Below are positions 45,391 to 53,197 of a DNA stretch of 64,000 nt, one piece after another. Under the pieces are notes generated by a model that was not told the origin of the DNA, made no database searches, and worked only from the letters and a program-made list of their open reading frames with translations. Position numbers and translations under genes: made by a program. Position 1 is the stretch's first letter. The number at the start of each line of letters is the position of its first letter. Source of the DNA: Streptomyces armeniacus (GTDB taxonomy: Bacteria; Actinomycetota; Actinomycetes; Streptomycetales; Streptomycetaceae); assembly GCF_003355155.1 (NCBI RefSeq), contig NZ_CP031320.1, forward strand, positions 5,695,367 through 5,759,366. Direction: 5' to 3'.

Positions 45391-46005
45391 TCAGGCAAGC
45401 CATCCGGCCTCCCTTGCGATGAGCACCGCGTCGACCCGGCTCCGCGCATTGAGCTTGGTGACAATGGTGGTCAGGTAATTCCGCACCGTGCCTTTCGACA
45501 GATGCAGGGATTTCGCGATCTCCACTGGATCGGCACCTTCCGCAACCATTTGGAGAACATCCAGCTCGCGTGGTGAAAGCGGATTCTCCAGATAGTCCCA
45601 TGCGGAGAGCACGACCTGCGGGTCGATGAACCGCTGCCCGGTCGCCACGGAGCGAATGGCCTTGCTCAACTGCTCGGGCGGCGCATTCTTGAACAGCAGC
45701 CCGCCGACCTTCATGTCGAGAGCCCGCCGCAGAGTGCCGGGCCGTTCGACGGCTGTGAGGATCAAGGTCCCGCAGTTGGGCAGGTGTTGCCGTAACTCTT
45801 CCGCGGCGGTCAGTCCGTCCAGGCCCGGCATCACCACGTCGATCACCGCGACATCAGGTTGCGTCGCCACGGCGGTGGGGACGATGGCGTCCCCCCGGTC
45901 GACGGAAGCGACGACTCTCAGGTCGGGTTCCAGCTTCAGAAGGGCGACAAGCGCGCCCCTGACCATATGAGCGTCCTCGGCCAACAGCACCCTCAGTTCG
46001 GGCAT
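45391..46005 (-). CDS. NarL/FixJ-type response regulator with a TTA codon
   Basis: 204 aa from ATG 46005 (GGGGGAG upstream). Receiver ~1-120: LRVLLAEDAHMVRGALVALL (acidic pair), VAVIDVVMPGLDG (phospho-Asp), LTAVERP (Thr), LFKNAPPEQ (Lys). LuxR-type HTH ~145-204: LSPRELDVLQMVAEGADPVEIAKSLHLSKGTVRNYLTTIVTKL. Codon 71 is TTA (45793-45795), so translation depends on bldA tRNA. No histidine kinase gene is nearby; orphan regulators like this often sit in biosynthetic clusters. Confidence 0.9.
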   Translation of the reverse strand: MPELRVLLAEDAHMVRGALVALLKLEPDLRVVASVDRGDAIVPTAVATQPDVAVIDVVMPGLDGLTAAEELRQHLPNCGTLILTAVERPGTLRRALDMKVGGLLFKNAPPEQLSKAIRSVATGQRFIDPQVVLSAWDYLENPLSPRELDVLQMVAEGADPVEIAKSLHLSKGTVRNYLTTIVTKLNARSRVDAVLIAREAGWLA

Positions 46006-46192
46006 AGCTCCCCCATGTCCCCGTGTTCTGGCGTACGGCGGGGACAGGTCACGGTCATCCCCGCCGTGCAGCTCCGTACGCGCTGACACGAGTGTTTCCG
46101 AACTGATCGAAGGCCGCAAGCGGGCATCAATGGAACATGAATTGGGATCAGTCTGCGGGGGGACTGCCGACAACGTCACCGGGGGAGATCGG

Positions 46193-46309
46193 ATGTACCG
46201 GGCAGCGCACCCGCACTTCTTCGGGATGCTCGGTCGGCGGAGTCGGGCGACGGCGCACCGTACGCCCGCGTTCGAGGTGTGTGGTCCTACTCCCTCCGCC
46301 CGGTGTTGA
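46193..46309 (+). CDS. Possible 38-aa peptide gene
   Basis: ATG 46193 follows GGGGGAG by five bases, an excellent ribosome site in an otherwise empty 350-base gap (46006-46355). The product is basic in its first half (MYRAAHPHFFGMLGRRSRAT) and ends TPAFEVCGPTPSARC, with two Cys and several Thr/Ser. No modification enzyme of a RiPP class is adjacent, and the GC bias at third codon positions is only moderate. I give it low weight. The rest of the gap shows nothing. Confidence 0.2.
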   Translation: MYRAAHPHFFGMLGRRSRATAHRTPAFEVCGPTPSARC

Positions 46310-46355
46310 CCAGTCCAGCCGGATGATCAACGTCATAATGCGTCATTGTGCCCGT

Positions 46356-47384
46356 TCAGGCCGCGGACGCGGGAACATATTCGGGAGAGGTCGAACTGCT
46401 GTGAGCCCCGGTCCGGTTGCGCCAGCCGTTGACCGCCACGAGCGTCAGGCCGGCCAACGCCCAACCGGAGAGGATGAGCGCGGGTTGCGTCATGGCATTT
46501 CCGTCGAAGAAAGAGACCGACCGCAGCAGACTCCCGCCGGCGCCCGGCGGCAGCCACTGACCGATCGCCCCGAAGGGTTCGGGCAGCATCTGGGGTGCGG
46601 AGGTGACGCCGGAGAACGGGTTGCCCAGCATCACGGCGAGCAGCGCTCCGATTCCGATACCGGCTGTCCCCATGAACATGGCCATCCCGGCCACGATGGA
46701 ACTGAGCGCCAGCGCCGACAGCGACAACGCACCGGCCTCGGCCCACCAGTTGCCGCCCAGCACTTCCAGCCAGCTGTGGGTCAGTGTGGTGGCGACGAGG
46801 CCGATCAGGGCGGCCGCGCTGACCAGTGCGACCAGCGCGCGCGTGCCGCGCAGGCCCAGCATGAAGATCAGCGTTCCGGCCGCCACGCCTCCGATGGCCA
46901 GTGGCAGAGCACTCGTGCTGAACGCCGTGCCACGCGGGTCGCCTTGAGGTGTGGCGACGACGTCGCTGACCGGTGGCGCGTCGCTCTGTGCGGAGCCACC
47001 CGCCATCTGCGTCACGGTCGTCTGCAGCAGCTGGGCGACCAGTGGGCTGGCGGCGCTCGCGGTGAGCGCCTTGGGGCCGTCAGGGGTGACGACGATGGCT
47101 CCGTACACGTCACGCTGCTCGATCGCGTCGCGGGCTTGGGCCTCGTCGGAATAGCGGTGGACGTCGAAGGAGTCGCCGGCGCGGGTCAGCTTGTCCTGGA
47201 CCGGGGCGGTGGCCGCGGCCGGGCCGGCGAGCCCGATCGGCACCTCGCGCGGAGCGGTGCGGGCCGCCGGCCAGACGAACGCCCAGAGCGCGAAGGAGAC
47301 GATCAGCGGCACGAGGACGAGGACCGCGACGAGCGCGCGCCCCGGTGACATGGGGGAACCGTGGGGTGCAGGAGGGGCGGACAT
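46356..47384 (-). CDS. ABC-2/YhgE-type multispan membrane protein
   Basis: 342 aa from ATG 47384 (GAGAGG upstream). One N-terminal helix (ALVAVLVLVPLIVSFALWAFVW), an extracytoplasmic domain (~35-150, DKLTRAGDSFDVHRYSDEAQARDAIEQRDVYGAIVV), then five helices and the loop LGNPFSGVTSAPQMLPEPFGAIGQWLPPGAGGSLLRSVSFFDG, typical of the ABC-2/DUF3533-like group. No ATPase is encoded beside it. Divergent from a TetR gene, so probable regulated efflux or self-protection gene of the cluster. The protein at 52007 is a paralogue. Confidence 0.75.
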   Translation of the reverse strand: MSAPPAPHGSPMSPGRALVAVLVLVPLIVSFALWAFVWPAARTAPREVPIGLAGPAAATAPVQDKLTRAGDSFDVHRYSDEAQARDAIEQRDVYGAIVVTPDGPKALTASAASPLVAQLLQTTVTQMAGGSAQSDAPPVSDVVATPQGDPRGTAFSTSALPLAIGGVAAGTLIFMLGLRGTRALVALVSAAALIGLVATTLTHSWLEVLGGNWWAEAGALSLSALALSSIVAGMAMFMGTAGIGIGALLAVMLGNPFSGVTSAPQMLPEPFGAIGQWLPPGAGGSLLRSVSFFDGNAMTQPALILSGWALAGLTLVAVNGWRNRTGAHSSSTSPEYVPASAA

Positions 47385-47459
47385 GTGTCCTCTCAAAAAG
47401 AAGGAGCATTTGTTCTCTCTCTGTACGCCAGTGCACCAAGAGGCCCGTTGCTTGTCAAG

Positions 47460-47473
47460 AATGAACGTTCGTT
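47460..47473. promoter_or_regulatory. TetR-type operator between permease and TetR genes
   Basis: AATGAACGTTCGTT, with the perfect core GAACGTTC. It lies 13 bases before the TetR ATG and 76 bases before the permease start, the usual place for a shared TetR operator. Confidence 0.65.
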
Positions 47474-47485
47474 TTAGGGTAAAGC

Positions 47486-48118
47486 ATGGCCGTGTCCCCC
47501 CGGAGCGCCGCCGACGCCCGTCGCCGCCAGATCCTCCGAGGCGCCAGAGCCTGCTTCACCCGCAACGGCTTCCACGCCACATCGATGCAGGACATCCTGC
47601 GTGAGGCAGGGCTGTCGGCAGGCTCCGTCTACCGCTACTTCCGCGGCAAGGACGACATCGTCGCCGTGATCGTGGCGGAGGCACTCGAGAGCGTCCACGA
47701 GGCGTACACCGCCGTCGTCACCTCCGATCCGCCGCCGAGGCCCGACACGGTCGTCGCCTCGGTGCTCGCGCGGATGAGGGGGAACGCACCGGCCCCCGAG
47801 GCCGACCGGGACCTGCCGCAGCTGCTCATCCAGGTGTTCGGAGAGTCACTGCGGAACGAGGAGTTCGCCAGGATGATGGCAGCCGGCTTCAGCTCGGTGA
47901 TCGAGCAGTGGGTGGTGCTCGTACGGCAGTACCAGGAGCTCGGCTGGGTCGACCCGCTCGTGAACGCGGAGGACCTGGCCCGTACGTTCGGCGGTGTGCT
48001 GCAGGGGTATCTCGTACAGGCCGCGCTCTTCGGCGACTGGGACGCCGACGCGTTCGTGCACGGACTGCGCGGGCTGGTCGACATGTCCGTACTGACGTCA
48101 CCGGGGCAGTGCGAGTAA
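47486..48118 (+). CDS. TetR family repressor
   Basis: 210 aa. HTH at ~12-58: RRQILRGARACFTRNGFHATSMQDILREAGLSAGSVYRYFRGKDDIVAVIV. The C-terminal ligand-binding helices contain VFGESLRNEEFARMMAAGFSSVIEQW. Ligand unknown. Divergent from the permease gene at 46356 and so its probable repressor. The final 21 bases overlap the convergent ligase gene. Confidence 0.92.
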   Translation: MAVSPRSAADARRRQILRGARACFTRNGFHATSMQDILREAGLSAGSVYRYFRGKDDIVAVIVAEALESVHEAYTAVVTSDPPPRPDTVVASVLARMRGNAPAPEADRDLPQLLIQVFGESLRNEEFARMMAAGFSSVIEQWVVLVRQYQELGWVDPLVNAEDLARTFGGVLQGYLVQAALFGDWDADAFVHGLRGLVDMSVLTSPGQCE

Positions 48119-49702
48119 CCACCTCCGCAGCTCACGGCGCGGCGCCCCGCCGGTGGGGGAGCGGGGGATGCCGGGCACCAGCTTCACATCGTGCAGCCGT
48201 CCGTAGTACGGCAGCTGGGCGTTCGCGTGGGCCACCAGATCACCCGGCTCCACGGCGTCGGATGCCACCACCAGCGCACAGGGGACCGCACCGCGCGACG
48301 GCTCCGGGCGGTCCAGCACCACGCAGTCGTCGACCGCCGGGTGGCCGCTGAGAACGCGCTCGATCTCGGTCGGCATGACCATACGGTCGTCGCAGATGAA
48401 GGCGTCCCCGATGCGTCCGACAACGAACAGGCGGCCCTCGGCGTCGACGTAGCCGAGGTCTCCCGTCGCGAACCAGCCGTCGGGGCCGATGCCGGAGTCC
48501 TTCCGGTCCAGATATCCGCGCATGAGCTGGGGCCCCCGCACCTGGATCTCGCCCCGTGCCCCGGGGAGCTGCGCCGCGCCGGTGACCAGGTCGGCGATAC
48601 GGCACTGCGTTCCGGGCAGCGGCACCCCGGCGGAGCCCGGCCTGGGGTGGGCGAGGTCGTCCAGGTGCGTGGCCTGGGCGGTCTCGGCGAGCCCGTATCC
48701 CTGGACGACGGGGACGCGGAAGCGCCCCGCGAGCGTCGCCGCCGTCCGCTCGGAGAGCGCCGAGCCTCCGGACACGATCGCCCGGAGATCCGGGGCGCGC
48801 AGCCGTGGCAGCCGGGCGTCGGCCGCCAGCCGGGCCAGCCGTGCGGGAAGGCTGTGGAAGTGTGTGGCGCCGCACCGGCGGGCAGCGCGTACGGCTTCCG
48901 CGGGGTCCTCGCCCTCGTGCAGCACGAGGGCCGCTCCCGCCGCCACGCTCGCGGCCAGAAGGCCGGGCTGGAGCGCCGGCAGATGGTGGAACAGCACGGA
49001 CGAGCCGGTCAGCCGGGTGCCGTACGCCGTCTGCGCCGCGTTGACGGTCAGGTTCCGGTGCGTCAGCCGCGCGGCCTTCGGTCCGCCGGTCGTTCCGCCG
49101 GTGAACTGGAGGGAGGCGGGCTCGTCCGCGCTCCGTTCGTCCCCGCTCCCGGCGGTGTGCGGGGGTCCCTGCCGGACCAGTTCGCCGACGGTGGGCGCGT
49201 CCGGCGGGCTGTACGCGGCATCCCGACGGGTGACGACCAGCTCGGCGAGGTCGGGAAGGCGGTCGCGCGCCGCCAGCAGGCGGCAGTGCATATCGGGCGT
49301 GACCACGGCCACCGTTGCCCGGGATACGCGCAACGCGTGGACCAGCCGGCCGTCCGGCAGCAGCGGATCCAGGACGACGCTGACGCCCGACGCGCGGGAC
49401 ACCCCGAAGTAGGCCACGGGAAAGGCGGAGCCGAGCTCAGCGGTCACCGCGACGACCGCGCCGGGCCCGCCGGCCAGCGCGCGGAGCGCACCGGCGAACG
49501 CGCTCACCCTGCCGGTCAGTTCGCCGTACGTCAGCATCCCGCGGGACGTACGCAGCGCCGTCTCGTCCGGTGACCTCTGAGCCGCCTCCGACAGCAGCTC
49601 GTCCAGACGGGAGACTTCCGGCAGCCCGGAGAGCACCGCTGCCGGCGGCCCCGTGATGGCGCCCGCGCCGGGGGATGTGCGCACACGTGATGACATCGCC
49701 AT
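48098..49702 (-). CDS. Acyl-AMP ligase (AMP-dependent synthetase) lacking the C-terminal lysine
   Basis: 534 aa from ATG 49702 (GGAGGAG upstream). ANL superfamily motifs: A3 SLQFTGGTTGGPKAARL, A5 VVQGYGLAETAQATH, A7 GWFATGDLGYVDAEGRL, A8 VVGRIGDAFICDDRMVMPTEIE. The A10 motif PxxxGK reads RSPTGGAPRREL: the catalytic Lys is replaced by Gly (codon 48146-48148), which should impair the adenylation half-reaction. The overall resemblance is to acyl-CoA/ACP ligases, not to NRPS amino-acid domains. It could load a starter acid onto the free ACP, with residual activity or a different chemistry. Confidence 0.85.
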   Translation of the reverse strand: MAMSSRVRTSPGAGAITGPPAAVLSGLPEVSRLDELLSEAAQRSPDETALRTSRGMLTYGELTGRVSAFAGALRALAGGPGAVVAVTAELGSAFPVAYFGVSRASGVSVVLDPLLPDGRLVHALRVSRATVAVVTPDMHCRLLAARDRLPDLAELVVTRRDAAYSPPDAPTVGELVRQGPPHTAGSGDERSADEPASLQFTGGTTGGPKAARLTHRNLTVNAAQTAYGTRLTGSSVLFHHLPALQPGLLAASVAAGAALVLHEGEDPAEAVRAARRCGATHFHSLPARLARLAADARLPRLRAPDLRAIVSGGSALSERTAATLAGRFRVPVVQGYGLAETAQATHLDDLAHPRPGSAGVPLPGTQCRIADLVTGAAQLPGARGEIQVRGPQLMRGYLDRKDSGIGPDGWFATGDLGYVDAEGRLFVVGRIGDAFICDDRMVMPTEIERVLSGHPAVDDCVVLDRPEPSRGAVPCALVVASDAVEPGDLVAHANAQLPYYGRLHDVKLVPGIPRSPTGGAPRRELRRWLLALPR

Positions 49703-49848
49703 ACCACTCCTCCGTCGGGATCCGCTTCCGCTCGGCATGGTCGCCGACCCGCCTGGAATGCCGATCGAATCCCGCGAGGGTCCGTCACCGCGCAAGGGCC
49801 GCCCGCCGGAACGCGTGACGGCCGTCCGGCGCGGTCCGTTCCGCGCGT

Positions 49849-50955
49849 TCACCCCGCCGCGTCGAACCGCACCTCGTGCTCCGCCGCCTCCTCCGCGGCG
49901 AACGCCAGCAACTCGCCGCCCGCCGCCTCCAGTTCCCGCTCCGCGCTCCGCGGCAGCCGCTCGAACGGCGTGACCGTCAGCGTCGCCCGCTTCCGCTTCA
50001 CCTCCGTGCGCCAGCTCCCGCGTACGGTGCCGTCCACCAGGAACGTGCCGGGCACCTGGCCGTTGCGGGTGGCGATCCGCCTCCGGTACGGCTCGCTGAT
50101 CACACGGGTGCGGTCGGCGTGCGACAGGATGAGGTTGTCGTACTCCGCGATGTACCGCACCGGCACCGGCAGTCCGGGGTCCGGACGCGGCGCGTCCGGC
50201 AGGTCGAACAGCTCGCGCCCGTCCTCCGCGGCGAACGTACGCAGCTCGGGCCGCAGCCGTTCCAGCACCTCGTTCAGCCGGGTCAGCCCGGACCACACCT
50301 GCACATCGCGTACGGACGCGGGCCCGAACGCGGCCAGATACCGCCGCACCAGCCGCTCCGGCGAGGCGTCGGCGGCGAGCGGCTCGCCGGTCCAGCGCTC
50401 CGCCGTGTCGTACGTCGGCTGCCCCGGGTGGCCCCACAGCCCGCGCGGCGGCAGCTGTACGACGGGCAGCAGGAAGCGTACGACCTGCGACAGCACCCGG
50501 CGCTCCTGCTCCGGCCAGCGCCGCTGCAGCTCCGAGCCCAGCTCCTGCGCGGTGCGCGGGCGTTCGGCGAGGAGCGCGGCGCCGGCGGCGGCGATCTCGG
50601 CGGGGTCCGCGCCGGCCAGCTGCCTGCCGTACGCGGTGGGCAGCGTGCGCTCGTAGATGACCTGCGTCAGGGGGCGCAGCCAGCGGCAGTCGCGCGCGCT
50701 CACCAGGTGCACCGTGCCGCGCATCAGCGCGATCCGTACGGCGCTGCGGTCCAGCAGGAGGTCGCCGAGCTGGTCGGGGCGGAAGCCGGCGACGCGGGAC
50801 CACAGCCCGAAGTACGGCGGCTTCGGCGCCTGCGCCTGGAGCCCGACGAGGTGCTCGACCGCGTCGAGGACGCTCATCCGGCTGCGTTCGACGAGGAGCT
50901 GGCGGGCGAGGTAGGCGCGGTTGAGGGCGCGGAGGCCGATCTTCTCCGGGGGCAT
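49849..50955 (-). CDS. Winged-helix DNA-binding protein, AlkZ-like
   Basis: 368 aa from ATG 50955 (GTG 50991 is an alternative). Matches the HTH_42/AlkZ group: LRALNRAYLARQLLVERSRMSVLDAVEHLVGLQAQAPKPPYFGLWSRV, MRGTVHLVSARDCRW, SVRDVQVWSGLTRLNEVL and EYDNLILSHADR. AlkZ of S. sahachiroi is a glycosylase that unhooks azinomycin crosslinks, and relatives contain a QxQ motif, seen here as GLQAQAP. A DNA-repair or resistance role is plausible, but the substrate is not known and no DNA-crosslinking pathway is visible. Confidence 0.8.
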   Translation of the reverse strand: MPPEKIGLRALNRAYLARQLLVERSRMSVLDAVEHLVGLQAQAPKPPYFGLWSRVAGFRPDQLGDLLLDRSAVRIALMRGTVHLVSARDCRWLRPLTQVIYERTLPTAYGRQLAGADPAEIAAAGAALLAERPRTAQELGSELQRRWPEQERRVLSQVVRFLLPVVQLPPRGLWGHPGQPTYDTAERWTGEPLAADASPERLVRRYLAAFGPASVRDVQVWSGLTRLNEVLERLRPELRTFAAEDGRELFDLPDAPRPDPGLPVPVRYIAEYDNLILSHADRTRVISEPYRRRIATRNGQVPGTFLVDGTVRGSWRTEVKRKRATLTVTPFERLPRSAERELEAAGGELLAFAAEEAAEHEVRFDAAG

Positions 50956-51050
50956 GCGCCGAGTCTCACCGATCGGCGGGCGAATCGCCACGGAAGCCGT
51001 ATCGGACCATGGAAGCCGTATCGGAGCGCACGGCCCGGAACCGATCCGTC

Positions 51051-51120
51051 ATTGGTCTGGACATGCCCAATCACCGGCGTTAGCTTCGTAGTTCTGGTCT
51101 GGACCAGTCCTGGACCAGAA
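51051..51120. promoter_or_regulatory. DasR-like operators upstream of the LPMO gene
   Basis: TCTGGTCTGGACCAGT at 51093-51108 matches the GlcNAc-responsive DasR site (ACTGGTCTAGACCACT as remembered) at about 12-13 of 16 positions. ATTGGTCTGGACATGC starts at 51051 and a half-site, CCTGGACCAGAA, is at 51109-51120. TGGTC(C/T)AGACC direct repeats are also the classic chitinase promoter signature in Streptomyces. Confidence 0.7.
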
Positions 51121-51195
51121 CCGCACGTGAGCCGGGCCGGCCCCGGCCGGTACGGCTCGTATGCGCGCGGACCCCCCACGTCTACTGGAGCGAGC

Positions 51196-51807
51196 ATGCG
51201 CAAGCGCAGCACAGTCAAGCGCAAGACCGTCATCACGGCCGTGGCCGCCATGGGCATCGCGGGCGCCACCATCTTCGTCACCACCGGCTCCGCCCAGGGG
51301 CACGGCTACGCCTCCTCCCCGACCAGCCGCCAGGTGCACTGCGCCGAGGGCACCGTGACCGACTGCGGCGCCGTCCAGCACGAGCCGCAGAGCGTCGAGG
51401 GCCCCAAGGGCTTCCCCGAGGCAGGCCCCGAGGACGGCACCATCTGCGCCGGCGGCAACGAGGGCTTCGCCGAACTCGACGACCCGCGCGGCGGCGAGTG
51501 GCCCACCACCAAGCTGAGCGGCGGTGCGAACCACACCTTCAGCTGGACCAACACGGCCCGCCACTCGACCACCGACTACCAGTACTTCGTCACCAAGGAC
51601 GGCTGGGACCCGAGCTCCAAGCTCACCCGCGCCGACCTGGAGTCCGAGCCGTTCCTGACGGTGCCGATGGACGGCAAGCAGCCCGAGGCGACCGAGAGTC
51701 ACGAGGGCAAGCTGCCGGACAAGTCCGGCCGCCACCTCATCGTCGCGGTGTGGAACATCGCGGACACCGCCAACGCGTTCTACTCCTGCGCGGACGTGGA
51801 GTTCTGA
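51196..51807 (+). CDS. Secreted AA10 lytic polysaccharide monooxygenase
   Basis: 203 aa from ATG 51196 (GGAG upstream). Signal peptide ~1-36, cut after AQG to expose an N-terminal His: HGYASSPTSRQ, as required for the copper histidine brace. The second His is in WTNTARHSTTDYQYFVT. Four or more Cys (VHCAEG, DCGAV, TICAGG, FYSCADVEF) fit the disulfide pattern. It oxidatively cleaves chitin or cellulose. No carbohydrate-binding module is attached. DasR-like sites upstream support chitin-linked regulation. Confidence 0.94.
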   Translation: MRKRSTVKRKTVITAVAAMGIAGATIFVTTGSAQGHGYASSPTSRQVHCAEGTVTDCGAVQHEPQSVEGPKGFPEAGPEDGTICAGGNEGFAELDDPRGGEWPTTKLSGGANHTFSWTNTARHSTTDYQYFVTKDGWDPSSKLTRADLESEPFLTVPMDGKQPEATESHEGKLPDKSGRHLIVAVWNIADTANAFYSCADVEF

Positions 51808-52006
51808 CGGGTACGGGTGTGACTCGGGTACGGATGTGAGCCGGGTACGGGCGCGGGCGCGGGTCCGAGTACGGGCCCGGCTGCGTGCCCGAGTGTGGGC
51901 GCCGTACCCGTAAGCACGGGCATCCCGCCCGGGCCGCGCGCCGCGCCGCCCGGGCGGGACCCGCGTGGGGTAAGCATGGGACAAATCGCCCGTAAGGATA
52001 CGTCCC

Positions 52007-53038
52007 ATGCGCAACAGCCCCCTTGTCGCCGAGCTCCGCGACGCGATCACGCCCCGCGCCTTCCTGCTGATGCTGGGCGTCCTCCTCGTCCAACTCGGCT
52101 TCCTGCTCTCCTACATCGGGGCCTTCCACCATCCCGAGCCCCAGCGCGTACCGCTCGCCGTCGTCGCCCCCGACCGGGTCGCCGACCGGCTCGACGCGCT
52201 GCCCGGCGAACCCGTACGCAGCACCGTCGTACGGGACGAGGGCGAGGCACGCGCACGCATCATGCGGCGCGATGCCCAGGGCGCGTACGTGATGAACCCC
52301 GACGGCCGCCAGGACACCCTGCTGATCGCCTCGGGCGCGGGCAGCTCCGTCACCTCGGCCGTCACCGAGATCGGCCGCGAACTCGCCCGGGACCAGGGCC
52401 GTACGCTCACCACCGAGGACATCGCGCCCGCCGGCGCGCAGGACAAGGGCAGCCTCACGGCCTTCTACCTGGTCGTCGGCTGGCTCGTGGGCGGCTATCT
52501 GGCCGCCTCCATGCTCGGCGTCACCGCAGGGGCGCGGCCTGCGACGCTGCGCCGCGCAGTCGTACGGCTCGCCGCGACCGCCGTGTACGCCGCCGTGTCC
52601 GGGCTGGGCGGCGCGGTGATCGTCGGGCCCGTACTGGGCGCGCTGCCCGGCCATCTCCCCGAACTCTGGGGCATCGGCGCCCTCGTGGTCTTCGCGGCGG
52701 GCACGCTGACGATCGCGCTGCAGGTGCTGTTCGGCGTGTTCGGGATCGGACTCGCCATCGTGCTGCTGGTGGTACTGGGCAACCCGAGCGCGGGCGGCGC
52801 GTACCAGGAGCACATGATCCCCGCCTTCTGGCGCGCCATCGGCGACTGGCTGCCGCCGGGTGCGGGAGTCAGCGCCGTACGCAACACCGTCTACTTCCAC
52901 GGGCACGCGCTGGCCGCACCGATGTGGGTGCTCGCCGGCTGGGCCGTCGCGGGCGCCGTCGTCACGCTGCTCCTCGCGGCCCGCCGCCGCGCGGCCGACC
53001 CGCCGGGCCTGCGCGGGTACTCCGGGCTGCCGGTCTGA
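52007..53038 (+). CDS. ABC-2/YhgE-type multispan membrane protein, paralogue of the gene at 46356
   Basis: 343 aa. Same layout as the protein at 46356: N-terminal helix (FLLMLGVLLVQLGFLLSYIGAF), external domain (~40-150, RVADRLDALPGEPVRSTVVRDEGEARARIMRRDAQGAYVM), five further helices, and the loop LGNPSAGGAYQEHMIPAFWRAIGDWLPPGAGVSAVRNTVYFHG. The shared IGxWLPPGAG and AVRN/LLRS steps show common descent. No ATPase gene is adjacent. Likely exporter or membrane-stress protein; substrate unknown. Confidence 0.72.
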   Translation: MRNSPLVAELRDAITPRAFLLMLGVLLVQLGFLLSYIGAFHHPEPQRVPLAVVAPDRVADRLDALPGEPVRSTVVRDEGEARARIMRRDAQGAYVMNPDGRQDTLLIASGAGSSVTSAVTEIGRELARDQGRTLTTEDIAPAGAQDKGSLTAFYLVVGWLVGGYLAASMLGVTAGARPATLRRAVVRLAATAVYAAVSGLGGAVIVGPVLGALPGHLPELWGIGALVVFAAGTLTIALQVLFGVFGIGLAIVLLVVLGNPSAGGAYQEHMIPAFWRAIGDWLPPGAGVSAVRNTVYFHGHALAAPMWVLAGWAVAGAVVTLLLAARRRAADPPGLRGYSGLPV

Positions 53039-53067
53039 CGCGCCGATCCGTGGTGCGCGGGACGGCG

Positions 53068-53105
53068 GTTGACTTGATCGGAAGTTGTTGACTTGAACCG
53101 AAGTT
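53068..53105. repeat. Two tandem 19-bp repeats before the ABM-domain gene
   Basis: GTTGACTTGATCGGAAGTT directly followed by GTTGACTTGAACCGAAGTT (17 of 19 identical), then AAGTTGAAGTC. Each unit contains a TTGACT -35-like hexamer and an ACTT/AAGT mini-palindrome. They end 92 bases before the start codon and may be a two-site operator. Confidence 0.65.
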
Positions 53106-53197
53106 GAAGTCGCAGGGTGGTCACCGTCAGCCGGAAACACCGCCTCCGAGGCGCCCCCGAGGCGCCACCCTGAGGCGTCACCCAGAGGAGAACCGCC

